NCBI GenBank assembly: GCA_031296755.1
Contig: JAUMMZ010000032.1
Location: 1-64,000 of the forward strand
Direction of reading: 5' to 3'
Length of the DNA stretch: 64,000 nt
Source of the DNA: Collinsella sp.
Lineage (GTDB): Bacteria > Actinomycetota > Coriobacteriia > Coriobacteriales > Coriobacteriaceae
A program made the translations under genes and the position numbers. The notes beneath the pieces were generated by a model. The model saw nothing but the letters and a program-made list of their open reading frames with translations, was not told where the DNA came from and did not search any database. Shown here in pieces: positions 49,888-57,886 of this stretch; position 1 is the stretch's first letter, and each line of letters opens with the position of its first letter.

Positions 49888-49973
49888 CGTCAGACCCGCG
49901 GCGCATGCCTTTGCCTCGCGTGACTCTGCGAAGCCGTGAGCGAGAGGGAAAGGGATGCGCCGCGGGTCTGACG
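49888..49973. repeat. Variable-stem, constant-loop hairpin (copy 1)
   Basis: Arms of 32-34 bases beginning CGTCAGACCCGCGGCGCAT and ending with its complement (19 perfect pairs, then two mismatches and a two-base bulge). The loop CTGCGAAGCCGTGAGCGAG is shared with the copy at 50833, whose stem is completely different. It lies in the 3' region of the membrane-protein gene at 50028, followed by the terminator at 49817. Confidence 0.85.
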
Positions 49974-50027
49974 TCCGGAGCGGTGAAACCAGCAGTTGCC
50001 CTGCGCTCCGTGGTCGGTGAGGACAGA

Positions 50028-50660
50028 CTACATGCCCGCGAGACCGCGGGCGGCGGTGGCGCACATAAACGCCAAGGCTAAAATCACGAGCGAGCCCGCA
50101 ATGTCTGCCAGCACGCCCATTGCACGACGCTCAAACAACCAGCTCTCAAAGTGCGGGGCGACGTTGCGCCAAACACGCCACAGCAAGATGCCCATACCGA
50201 TGACGCCTGGGATATTGAGCAGTAGGATCTCGGAGCACAAAAGACCGATCAGGTTGCCGGCGGCAAAACCAGCGTCGCCCTCGCAGTATTTGCGATAAAT
50301 CATGTACAACATGTACGCCACAAACGGCTGCAGGCACGCAGAGATAAACGTAACCACCATCGAGGGGTCCTGAGAAAAGACATCGGTGAGTTTATCGACA
50401 CTCGTGGCATCTTTCGAAGCCAAGAACAAGCCAATGACCACCACGGGCACCACGCCCAAGATAACCTCGACCAGAGTAAACAACTTAGCAGTCAGATCCT
50501 CGCTAGCCGTATTGAGGTGAGGCGCCCACTCAGGATGAGCATGCGCGCCAACCTTCTTGTCCTTCTCGACACGATCGACCTTTTTACCCTCGGCAACCCG
50601 ACGACCAGGATCCTTGCGAGTTCCCGCCGCAGCAACCCGAGCCCGAGACTTCTTACCCAT
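50028..50660 (-). CDS. Multi-pass membrane protein, unknown
   Basis: 210 residues. A basic N-terminus (MGKKSRARVAAAGTRKDPGR, about 45 residues) precedes roughly four hydrophobic segments: LFTLVEVILGVVPVVVIGLF, VVTFISACLQPFVAYMLYMI, AAGNLIGLLCSEILLLNIPG and LADIAGSLVILALAFMCATA. No family recognised. ATG at 50660 chosen over 50675 because the extra residues are MGCFC without a ribosome site. Confidence 0.65.
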   Translation of the reverse strand: MGKKSRARVAAAGTRKDPGRRVAEGKKVDRVEKDKKVGAHAHPEWAPHLNTASEDLTAKLFTLVEVILGVVPVVVIGLFLASKDATSVDKLTDVFSQDPSMVVTFISACLQPFVAYMLYMIYRKYCEGDAGFAAGNLIGLLCSEILLLNIPGVIGMGILLWRVWRNVAPHFESWLFERRAMGVLADIAGSLVILALAFMCATAARGLAGM

Positions 50661-50752
50661 ACAAAAACACCCCATCAGGTAGTAGATAAACTAAAAGTCG
50701 CCACCCAGTGTACCCCACCCATGAACGGTGCCGTCCCAACCAGTCCCCATAC

Positions 50753-50785
50753 AAAAACGTGCCGCCCCGATAGGGGCGGCACACA
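50753..50785 (-). terminator. Terminator with GTGCCGCCCC stem (copy 2)
   Basis: GTGCCGCCCC (50759-50768) with GGGGCGGCAC (50773-50782), then GTTTTT on the minus strand. Same stem as at 49823, with loop GATA instead of AAA. Confidence 0.85.
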
Positions 50786-50832
50786 AACTTAGTTATCAGC
50801 TTTTCTGTAGCGAGCACGCAACGAACCAAAGC

Positions 50833-50918
50833 GGGCCGGGAGGGCCGGACTACCTTCCCTCAACGCGACCCTGCGAAGCCGTGAGCGAGGAGGGAAGGTA
50901 GTCCGGCCCTCCCGGCCC
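50833..50918. repeat. Variable-stem, constant-loop hairpin (copy 2)
   Basis: Perfect 29-base arms at 50833-50861 (GGGCCGGGAGGGCCGGACTA...) and 50890-50918. The loop contains CCTGCGAAGCCGTGAGCGAG, matching copy 1 at 24 of 26 positions while the stems are unrelated. It is in the 3' region of rubrerythrin, followed by the terminator at 50753. Confidence 0.87.
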
Positions 50919-50939
50919 AGCTCACGCCAGCGCCAAGCG

Positions 50940-51479
50940 CTAGTAGTTCACCACCTGCTCCTCAAAGTACGCCTTCGGGTGGTTGCACACCGGGCAAACC
51001 TCGGGCGCCTCGGCACCAACATGCAGGTGCCCGCAGTTCAGGCACTTCCATACCTTTACGCCCTCGCGCTCAAACACCTCGCCCGATTCAATGCGCTCGA
51101 CGAGCTTGTTGTAGCGCTCCTCGTGAGCCTTCTCCACGGCACCGACGCCACGGAACTTCTCGGCGATCTCGGCAAAGCCCTCCTCCTCGGCGGTCTTGGC
51201 AAACTCGTCATACATCGTGGTCCACTCGTAGTTCTCGCCCGCGGCGGCGTCGCGCAGGTTGTCCAGAGTGCCCGGAACGGCACCGTCGTGCAGATACTTA
51301 AACCACAGCTTGGCATGCTCGGACTCGTTGCCCGCCGTCTCGGCAAAGATATTCGAAATCTGAACGTAGCCGTCCTTTTTGGCCTTGGATGCATAGTAGC
51401 GATACTTGGTGTGCGCCTGGGACTCACCGGCAAAAGCGGTCTCGAGGTTCTTCTTGGTCTGAGAGTTCTCAAAATCCAT
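50940..51479 (-). CDS. rbr: Rubrerythrin
   Basis: Non-haem diiron peroxidase detoxifying hydrogen peroxide in anaerobes, 179 residues. The four-helix diiron domain carries FAGESQAHTKYRYY, AGNESEHAKLWF and AEEEGFAEIAEKF with EKAHEERY; the C-terminal rubredoxin domain has CLNCGHLHVG and CPVCNHPKAYF. ATG 51479 follows AAGGGAAG. The close Rrf2 and MutY genes suggest an oxidative-stress neighbourhood. Confidence 0.96.
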   Translation of the reverse strand: MDFENSQTKKNLETAFAGESQAHTKYRYYASKAKKDGYVQISNIFAETAGNESEHAKLWFKYLHDGAVPGTLDNLRDAAAGENYEWTTMYDEFAKTAEEEGFAEIAEKFRGVGAVEKAHEERYNKLVERIESGEVFEREGVKVWKCLNCGHLHVGAEAPEVCPVCNHPKAYFEEQVVNY

Positions 51480-51593
51480 AGGTGTACTTCCCTTCAACAC
51501 ATGCCGCCCATAGACTTTGAGCGGCCTTGTCTTTAGGATGCCCTCATGCCGAGAATTTAAACCTTATAATCCTGTTCTTCAGATTCGAGCGAG

Positions 51594-52499
51594 CTATACA
51601 CTCAGCCAACGATCGCCCTCGGAGCGGCAAAAGCCCTCGCGCTCCAGATCGGCAAGAATACTTGCAACCAGCTCGCGCTCGACCGGTTTCCGGCCGGCTG
51701 CCGCCTCCATCTCGTTAACGCCAGCAACGGCTTCATCGAGCGTAATACCTGCCGGCTGCCCATCGCGCGCCGCCAGCAGCATGCGCACAATGTGGGCGCG
51801 CTTTTGGCGACGCGAGCCCTCAAACTTGGACTGACGACTATAGCTCGCCGACCGCCTGGACGGATTGGGCAGCGTCTTTTTAAGATACGCGCCGTAATCC
51901 AGCAACGCGTAATACCACGCGCGCGGCGTGTCGGCATCGTCTTGAGGCGCGGCAAAGGGCGCAATCTCGTCCGCCACCGCACCGGGGGCCGCCGGACAGG
52001 CGGCTTGGATCAGCGGCACCAACTCGCGATCGGGAACGGCCGGCACATCGGGAAAGAAATGATGCAAAAAGACCGTGCGCACGTTGGTCTCCAGATACAC
52101 GCCCGGAAGATCGAATGCAAACGAACGGATGCCCTGCGCCGTTGCCGGGCCAATGCCGGGCAGCGCGACCAGATCGTGCGTCTCGCGCGGAAACTCCCCG
52201 TCCCAGTCCTCCACAACGCACTGTGCAGCCCTGTGAAGCGCCAAGGCGCGGCGATTGTAGCCCATCCCCTGCCACGCATCCAAAACATCGGAAGGGGCGG
52301 CCTGAGCAAGCGCCTGGACAGTCGGAAAGCGATCGAGCCACGCCGGCATGCGCGTCTCCACGCGCGGCACCTGCGTCTGCTGCAGCATGACCTCGGAGAG
52401 CCAGATGATATACGGGTCGCGCGTGCGGCGCCACGGAAGGTCGCGATAGCGCAGAACCCCTTCCGAACGAATCATCGAACGAAAGGGGTCCTGAATCAT
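51594..52499 (-). CDS. MutY-like HhH-GPD glycosylase lacking the Fe-S cluster
   Basis: 301 residues. The N-terminal six-helix domain has LPWRRTRDPYIIWLSEVMLQQTQV, with the catalytic glutamate E36 of MutY, and the HhH motif ALPGIGPATAQGI. The catalytic Asp position (LDGNV in MutY) reads YLETNVRTV, a Glu. The cysteine cluster is absent; instead DYGAYLKKTLPNPSRRS and a basic SKFEGSRRQKR stretch occur, and no NUDIX-like domain follows. It is still likely a base-excision glycosylase of the MutY branch, but A:8-oxoG activity is uncertain. Follows the Rrf2 gene by 21 bases. Confidence 0.75.
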   Translation of the reverse strand: MIQDPFRSMIRSEGVLRYRDLPWRRTRDPYIIWLSEVMLQQTQVPRVETRMPAWLDRFPTVQALAQAAPSDVLDAWQGMGYNRRALALHRAAQCVVEDWDGEFPRETHDLVALPGIGPATAQGIRSFAFDLPGVYLETNVRTVFLHHFFPDVPAVPDRELVPLIQAACPAAPGAVADEIAPFAAPQDDADTPRAWYYALLDYGAYLKKTLPNPSRRSASYSRQSKFEGSRRQKRAHIVRMLLAARDGQPAGITLDEAVAGVNEMEAAAGRKPVERELVASILADLEREGFCRSEGDRWLSV

Positions 52500-52520
52500 G
52501 ACAATGCTCCTTATGCGGCG

Positions 52521-53006
52521 CTATTCCTCCCGGCAAGCATACGCGCAGGCGGCGTACTCGGGAAACGCATCGCGGTCGGCGAACTTGGGATCGACGGCCG
52601 GGAACTGGCGATGGGAGACGATATCGTCGAGCGAAACGGAATCGAGATAGTCGCGCATCAGCGCCTGGGCTCCGGCCCACAGGGGATGATAACAGCACGT
52701 GCCCATGCGCGCACAGTCGCCATCAGGCGCGGTGCAGTCGTTCATGACCATGGGACCCTGAACGGCCTCTACAACCTGACGAATCGTGACATCGTCGGGG
52801 TTCACCTTAAGGCGCATGCCGCCATGAACACCACGCAGGCTCTCCACAATGCCGGCCTGAACCAAACCGTGTTGGATCGAACGGGCAAATGAATACGGAA
52901 CATTGACCTCTTCGGCAGCAGTGCGAACAGAAAGCAACCGCTCCGGCTCCTCGGCAAGCATCGCAAGCATGCGAAGGGCATAATCAGTCTTCCTCGATAT
53001 GTCCAT
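52521..53006 (-). CDS. Rrf2-family transcriptional regulator
   Basis: 161 residues. Winged-helix DNA-binding domain (MDISRKTDYALRMLAMLAEE, VPYSFARSIQHGLVQAGIV, GVHGGMRLKV) followed by cysteines in NDCTAPDGDCARMGTCCYH that match the Fe-S ligand region of IscR/NsrR-type members. Likely senses redox or NO via a cluster. Promoter region has minus-strand TATAAT near 53100. Start ATG 53006 follows AAAGGGG. Co-transcribed with the MutY-like gene. Confidence 0.85.
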   Translation of the reverse strand: MDISRKTDYALRMLAMLAEEPERLLSVRTAAEEVNVPYSFARSIQHGLVQAGIVESLRGVHGGMRLKVNPDDVTIRQVVEAVQGPMVMNDCTAPDGDCARMGTCCYHPLWAGAQALMRDYLDSVSLDDIVSHRQFPAVDPKFADRDAFPEYAACAYACREE

Positions 53007-53310
53007 GTTTCCCCTTTCAAGGAATACGAACAGCTCGAACGAGCTCCGGGGCCGAGCTTGTGTCGAGACGCCAAATGACCGCCTGAACAACCAAATTATA
53101 AAATGGGTGTTCACTGAATGCCGCACTTGAAGACTAGCTGAATCAGGTACGGCCTAAAGTGCAATTTAGTATAACCGAACCCCCTGCTTCATTGAACAGA
53201 TGTTGCGCAACAAACCCCCTGTTTGAACACATATATCAGTAGAGGCTGGCTCGCTCGTTGCAAATGCGGTGATTTGGATAAAGAGGCATATAAGATCGAG
53301 GGCCTATTAA

Positions 53311-53349
53311 ACGCAAAAAGCCACGTCCGAAGACGTGGCTTTAATTGCG
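53311..53349 (-). terminator. Terminator after tRNA-Asp
   Basis: AAAGCCACGTC (53317-53327) and GACGTGGCTTT (53332-53342) pair perfectly with a CGAA loop; minus strand continues TTTTTGCG. It follows the tRNA CCA end at once. Confidence 0.85.
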
Positions 53350-53350
53350 T

Positions 53351-53428
<78 letters not shown>

Positions 53429-53536
53429 AGGCAGTCGTTCGCGTTTGTTTCCGCTCGCGTGCGCTGCGGGGATTAGTATACACAGAAGTCTGTCCGCCGC
53501 GCAACAACTTTTTTGAAAAAGTTTTTCGGTCCCTCC

Positions 53537-53681
53537 GGGAGGGTCTCCGGGGCCGGCTGGCGCGGGTTGAGTTTACTGCTCTACAGTCCTGCGCAAGACG
53601 GAAAGCACATTAAGTGCTTTCCTTTGCGTGCGGAACTCGCGACAAACTCAACCCGCGCCAGCCGGCCCCGGAGACCCTCCC
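53537..53681. repeat. 38-bp perfect inverted repeat with nested hairpin
   Basis: Arms at 53537-53574 (GGGAGGGTCTCCGGGGCCGG...) and 53644-53681 are perfectly complementary over 38 bases; the 69-base loop contains GGAAAGCAC (53600-53608) pairing with GTGCTTTCC (53614-53622). It lies upstream of tRNA-Asp and downstream of the metallophosphoesterase at 53838. No gene is seen in 53429-53837. Confidence 0.9.
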
Positions 53682-53795
53682 TGCCGTCACTTGCTTCAAA
53701 GACTTTGTTCCTCGCCGCTTCCGCGGCTCGAGGTCCCCGTTCTCCTCGGCGGGGTTGTCTAAGATTGTTGTTGAACTTCGGCCTTTGGCTCAAAG

Positions 53796-53830
53796 AAAAA
53801 CGGGAGATGCGATCTGCATCCCCCGTTTTT
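53796..53830. terminator. Bidirectional terminator
   Basis: AAAAACGGGAGATGC (53796-53810) and GCATCCCCCGTTTTT (53816-53830) pair with one mismatch; T-runs exist on both strands. It closes the metallophosphoesterase gene. Confidence 0.8.
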
Positions 53831-53837
53831 GTTGCAC

Positions 53838-54305
53838 CTACTCTAGGTCAATAAATTTGATGCTCAGAATCTTGCCGTCCTTGACGAGCATTCTGGCCAT
53901 GGTGGGACCTCGGGTGCCTCTGGGGTAGCTGGCGCTGCCGGGATTAAGGACCAGGCAGCGACCCACTTGGGCTTCTTTAGTTACGTGGGTGTGACCGTTG
54001 ATGGCTACGTCTACGGATCCCACCGGAAGGTCTTCGCGGTAGTGGGCTACGGCAAACTTGAGGCCTTCGTAGGTAAAGAGCGCCAAGCGGTCCACATCGG
54101 GGCCGTAGTCGCGGTAGTAGTCGTTATTACCCAGCACCGCTCGCACGGGGGCGATGGTACGCAGGTGCTCGTAGTCCATCTCCGACGTAAGGTCACCGGC
54201 GTGGATAATCAGATCCGCACCCTTAAGCTCGTCCAAAAGCGCAGGCGAAAGATAGCCGTGGGTGTCCGAGATAATGTCGATACGCTTGGCGCTTGCACTG
54301 TTCAT
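53838..54305 (-). CDS. MJ0936-type metallophosphodiesterase
   Basis: 155-residue calcineurin-like phosphoesterase: IISDTHGYLS, IIHAGDLTSEMD, VLGNNDYYRDYG, VAHYRED, INGHTHVTKEA and LNPGSASYPRG contribute the dimetal site. Shorter than YfcE at 7836. Substrate unknown, probably a cyclic nucleotide or phosphodiester. ATG 54305 follows AAGGGATCCC; the in-frame ATG at 54344 is not supported. Confidence 0.87.
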   Translation of the reverse strand: MNSASAKRIDIISDTHGYLSPALLDELKGADLIIHAGDLTSEMDYEHLRTIAPVRAVLGNNDYYRDYGPDVDRLALFTYEGLKFAVAHYREDLPVGSVDVAINGHTHVTKEAQVGRCLVLNPGSASYPRGTRGPTMARMLVKDGKILSIKFIDLE

Positions 54306-54399
54306 GGGATCCCTTCCGCAAAACGATTTAGTGTACTCATGCAAATAGCCCCACGGCTCCGCAGACGATTTTGGTCTACAGGGCTGCGGGGCAGGTGTG

Positions 54400-55116
54400 C
54401 TAGAGGCTCAGGGCCTTCTTGAGCGGTACGACGCGACGGCGCGAAACCGGTACGCGCTCGTCGACGCCCGTAATGCCCAGCTGGATAGCGCCCGAGGGAA
54501 CCGTCTCGACGTCGGTGACACACGCCAAGTTGACGATATAGCGGCGGTGAACGCGGAAGAAGCCAAAGTCACAGAGCTTGGCCTCGAACTGTGCCAGCGA
54601 GGTCGTGGACAAAAAGCGGTCATCGACCGTATAAATACAGGAGTAATCGTCCTTGGCCATAATAAAGCGAATGTCGTCCACGGGAATGAGGACCTTGCGG
54701 CCGCCCTTTTCCACCGGGATGCGCTCGATGGTCACCTTGCTGTCCGTGACAGGCTTGGCGCGCTGCATAACCTTATCGATCGCTCGATCCAAGCGAGCTT
54801 CCTCGACCGGCTTCATCAGATAGTCGACGGCATCCACATCAAACGCCTCGACCGCATGATCGCTATACGCGGTTACAAATACGATCGCCGGCGGATTCTT
54901 GAGCTTATGCAGCGCCTCGGCAAGTTGCAGACCCGAGGCACCAGGCATCGAAATGTCGAGGAACACGACGTCGACGCGACTCTCCATGAGCATCTCGATG
55001 GCGGAGCGAACGCTCGACGCTTCTGTGATCGTGCCGATCTTGCCCGTCTGCTCGAGCAAGAAGCGAAGTTCCGAACGGGCCGGGGCCTCATCATCCACAA
55101 TCATCGCACGCAGCAT
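54400..55116 (-). CDS. LytTR-family response regulator 1
   Basis: 238 residues. Receiver domain with acidic pair VDDE, phosphoacceptor Asp54 (VFLDISMPGASG), Thr in VTAYSD and Lys102 (YLMKPVEEA); LytTR DNA-binding domain from about residue 135 (RKVLIPVDDIRFIMAKDDY, FFRVHRRYIVNLACV, VPVSRRRVVPLKKAL). Partner of histidine kinase 1 encoded upstream with a 72-base gap. Likely activates transport or metabolic genes by analogy; paralog at 60286. Confidence 0.92.
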   Translation of the reverse strand: MLRAMIVDDEAPARSELRFLLEQTGKIGTITEASSVRSAIEMLMESRVDVVFLDISMPGASGLQLAEALHKLKNPPAIVFVTAYSDHAVEAFDVDAVDYLMKPVEEARLDRAIDKVMQRAKPVTDSKVTIERIPVEKGGRKVLIPVDDIRFIMAKDDYSCIYTVDDRFLSTTSLAQFEAKLCDFGFFRVHRRYIVNLACVTDVETVPSGAIQLGITGVDERVPVSRRRVVPLKKALSL

Positions 55117-55188
55117 AGGGATAAAACCTTTCGTCAACTAACTACGTCGGGCATCCGCCAACTAGCGTTAAACCCGTAACCTATCATT

Positions 55189-56532
55189 TTACTCTTGAAT
55201 GTCGAAGATGCTCTCCGACAAATCGAGATGCAGGAGCACTTTAGTGCCCTTACCCGGGGCCGATTCGACGCGCGTATAGGAGTGCGGCCCATAAAAGCGA
55301 TGGATGCGCTCCGAAATATTGTGCATGGCCACACCGGCGCCGCCACCCTGTGGGGAGTTGGCGTCGGGACGGGCAGAGCGCTCGTCAAACAGCCTGGCAG
55401 CGGTGCCTTCGTCCATGCCCACGCCGTTATCGGCGACCGCAATCAAAATCGCATCTTCGCCATCCCTGTGGACCGACACATCGATCCCCAGCGCATCGCC
55501 GTCGCCCATACCGTGGCGCACGGCATTCTCGACGATCGGCTGGATTACAAATGCCGGCACCAGCGTGTCCTCGACGTCCTCGGACACGTCGAAGGTCGCC
55601 AGCACGCGATCCTCGCCAAAACGCGCCTTCTCAAACGTCAGGTAGCGCTTGGTCTGTGCGACCTCACGCGACACGGGAATGAGCGAGCCCGAATTGTCGA
55701 GCGTGGCGCGATAGAACGAGGAGAACTCGCGCAGCAGCTCGCGGGCACGCAGCGGGTCGGTACGCGTAAACGACGCGATGGTGTTGAGCGTGTTGAACAG
55801 AAAATGCGGGTTGATCTGCGCCTGCAGGGCACGCACCTCGGCACGGGCCGTGAGCTCCTTTTGCACCTCGAGCTCGTGGATGGCGAGCTGCGTGGACAGA
55901 ATCTCGGCAAAACCCGAGGCAAGCGCGTACTGAGTGCGGTCGACGGCACGCGGGGTCTTGTAGTAGAACTTGAGCGTGCCGACGGTGCGGTCGCCCACCT
56001 TGATAGGCGCGATGATACCGGCGGGAACATGGTTGTGCGAGCCATCCGAACCCACCACGTCCACCACACGGTTGAATGACTGGACGATACCGTGCTCGAT
56101 GACGTAGCGCGTGGCAAGTGTGTGGATGGGCGAATCGGGCAGCAGCTTTTCCTCAAACTCGCCCGCGCAGGCCAGCACGTTGCCCTCGTCGGTGATGGCA
56201 ACCGTCATGGCACGTGTCTCGGGCAAAATGCGCTGGCACACCAGACGCGCCGACTCCTGCGTCAGGCCGCCTTTGATGTCCTCGAGCATGGCAGAGGCCA
56301 CCGAGAGCGTCTCTTCGGTGTACTGCGAACGCACCGAATCGGGATTGAGCGTCAAATAGATAAAAATGCACAGAAAGATGCACAGCAGTGCGCAGGCGAC
56401 CACGGTCGCGATCGGCTCGATTCCAGTCGCCAGGGCAAAAATAAAGTACACCAGCACGCAAATGGCGCAGACAACGGCGATCACGCGAAAGATTGATATT
56501 GAATTATCGCGCTGGGCGCGGCGGTCGATCAT
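55189..56532 (-). CDS. LytS-type sensor histidine kinase 1
   Basis: 447 residues. Two membrane segments near the N-terminus (IFRVIAVVCAICVLVYFIFAL and IATVVACALLCIFLCIFIYL), a GAF-like sensor region (about 75-215), a coiled linker, then His_kinase/HATPase: phosphorylated H243 in QINPHFLFNTLNTI, N-box VIQPIVENAVRHG, G-box DNGVGMDEG. Probably cytoplasmic sensing. Its ATG overlaps the glycosyltransferase stop by four bases (minus strand), so glycosyltransferase, kinase and regulator form one operon. Confidence 0.9.
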   Translation of the reverse strand: MIDRRAQRDNSISIFRVIAVVCAICVLVYFIFALATGIEPIATVVACALLCIFLCIFIYLTLNPDSVRSQYTEETLSVASAMLEDIKGGLTQESARLVCQRILPETRAMTVAITDEGNVLACAGEFEEKLLPDSPIHTLATRYVIEHGIVQSFNRVVDVVGSDGSHNHVPAGIIAPIKVGDRTVGTLKFYYKTPRAVDRTQYALASGFAEILSTQLAIHELEVQKELTARAEVRALQAQINPHFLFNTLNTIASFTRTDPLRARELLREFSSFYRATLDNSGSLIPVSREVAQTKRYLTFEKARFGEDRVLATFDVSEDVEDTLVPAFVIQPIVENAVRHGMGDGDALGIDVSVHRDGEDAILIAVADNGVGMDEGTAARLFDERSARPDANSPQGGGAGVAMHNISERIHRFYGPHSYTRVESAPGKGTKVLLHLDLSESIFDIQE

Positions 56533-57716
56533 TCAGTCCCCTCCAGGATGCTGGTCAGTTGTGCGTCGCGCCAGAGCCCGTCCATGATCTTGGGCCAGAA
56601 GCTCTGAAAACGCAGGTAGCTTGCGGCGTTTTGGCGCGCGTAGGTCTTGGCCTCGTCAATACCGTGCCGCCAAATGCGTAGGTACCCCTCATGCTCGCGG
56701 GTAAACATACTGCGGACCATGGCGGTTTTGCGCACGCGATCGTCGAGCTCGCGCGAAATCCACGGGCCCGGATAGGGCATGAGCGACGCGGCCGTGACGG
56801 GAACGAGCTCCTGCTGGTGCGCGGCAAATGTCAGCTTGGCACGCTCGTAGTACCAACGGTACACATCCTGCATAAAACGCGGCGAGCGTTTCTCGGATTC
56901 GGGCGGCAGGTGACGAACGGTCCACTCGTTGTCAAACCACACGTCGTAGCCAAACATGCGCATGTTAAAGAGGTAGTCCAGGTCCTCGCCTCGGGTGATA
57001 AACGGGTCAAACGCCACACGGGTAAAGGCGCGGGCATGAAGCGCCATAAGACCGCCGCATACGTAGTTTGAACGCGAGATGCGAGTGCCCGAGAGTGCCT
57101 TTCTCATCCAACGATTAAACTCGATGCGCTTGGTCCACCAACGATGGCAAATGCCCACCTTGTTCGTGGGTGCCAGCGGCGATCCGTCGCGATCGTAAAA
57201 GTAACCGCTCTTAATCAAAATCGGCAGGCCTTGACGCGTCTGCTGGCCCAGCGCATAGGTCGCGCGCTTCATAAAGTCGGCATCGATAACGGTCTCGTCG
57301 TCGTCCAAAAAGACAACGGCATCGTGACCGAGCACCGCAGCGCAGGCAAGCCCCATATTGCGAATGGCGCCGTATCCGCGCAGGCTCACGCACTCGCCCG
57401 AGCCCTTGGGAGCAATCTGCGCCACACGGTCGGCGATACGCGATGCCTGGGCGTTGGTAACCACGGTGACTTTGAGCGTAGGGTGCGCGTCGACGATTTC
57501 GTGGACGCGCTTCGACACATCAGCCGTGGCCGAGATGGGACAAACCACCAAAAGGATAATCCTCGGAATGTCGCGCACCTGCTCGAGCGAGGCCAGGCAG
57601 CGGTCGAGCTCGGGATTGGTGGCGTCAAGCTTCGTCGAGTGGTCATAGGCGCCGGGAGCGTTTGCGCGGGCATCATCGCCCGCCCAATATGTTGGAATCA
57701 CAACCGTGGCGTTCAT
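56529..57716 (-). CDS. Glycosyltransferase (GT-A type)
   Basis: 395 residues. N-terminal Rossmann-like ATVVIPTYW start, GYGAIRNMGLACA and the metal/nucleotide-sugar motif VVFLDDDETVID (DxD), then CGGLMALHARAF and RGEDLDYLFNMRMFG acceptor-side motifs of the family-2-like transferases. No signal or membrane segment. Acceptor and sugar unknown. First gene of the operon with sensor kinase 1 and regulator 1; that linkage is unusual. ATG 57716 follows GGAGGGAAGGC. Confidence 0.82.
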   Translation of the reverse strand: MNATVVIPTYWAGDDARANAPGAYDHSTKLDATNPELDRCLASLEQVRDIPRIILLVVCPISATADVSKRVHEIVDAHPTLKVTVVTNAQASRIADRVAQIAPKGSGECVSLRGYGAIRNMGLACAAVLGHDAVVFLDDDETVIDADFMKRATYALGQQTRQGLPILIKSGYFYDRDGSPLAPTNKVGICHRWWTKRIEFNRWMRKALSGTRISRSNYVCGGLMALHARAFTRVAFDPFITRGEDLDYLFNMRMFGYDVWFDNEWTVRHLPPESEKRSPRFMQDVYRWYYERAKLTFAAHQQELVPVTAASLMPYPGPWISRELDDRVRKTAMVRSMFTREHEGYLRIWRHGIDEAKTYARQNAASYLRFQSFWPKIMDGLWRDAQLTSILEGTE

Positions 57717-57735
57717 GCCTTCCCTCCCTGCAACA

Positions 57736-57772
57736 CAAAAACGGGGCGCCGCCAAACACAGGCGACGCCCCG
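57736..57772 (-). terminator. Terminator after the MFS gene
   Basis: Arms CGGGGCGCCGCC (57742-57753) and GGCGACGCCCCG (57761-57772), one mismatch, followed on the minus strand by TTTTTG. Confidence 0.8.
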
Positions 57773-57886
57773 CGACCTAGCTGATTCCATCATACCCACT
57801 TGGGCAAATCATTGCTCGCAAGTCGCAATGTTTATTGCGGATAACCCCAAAAGAGTACCGTGGACAGGCACAATAGCCGCTCGCTC

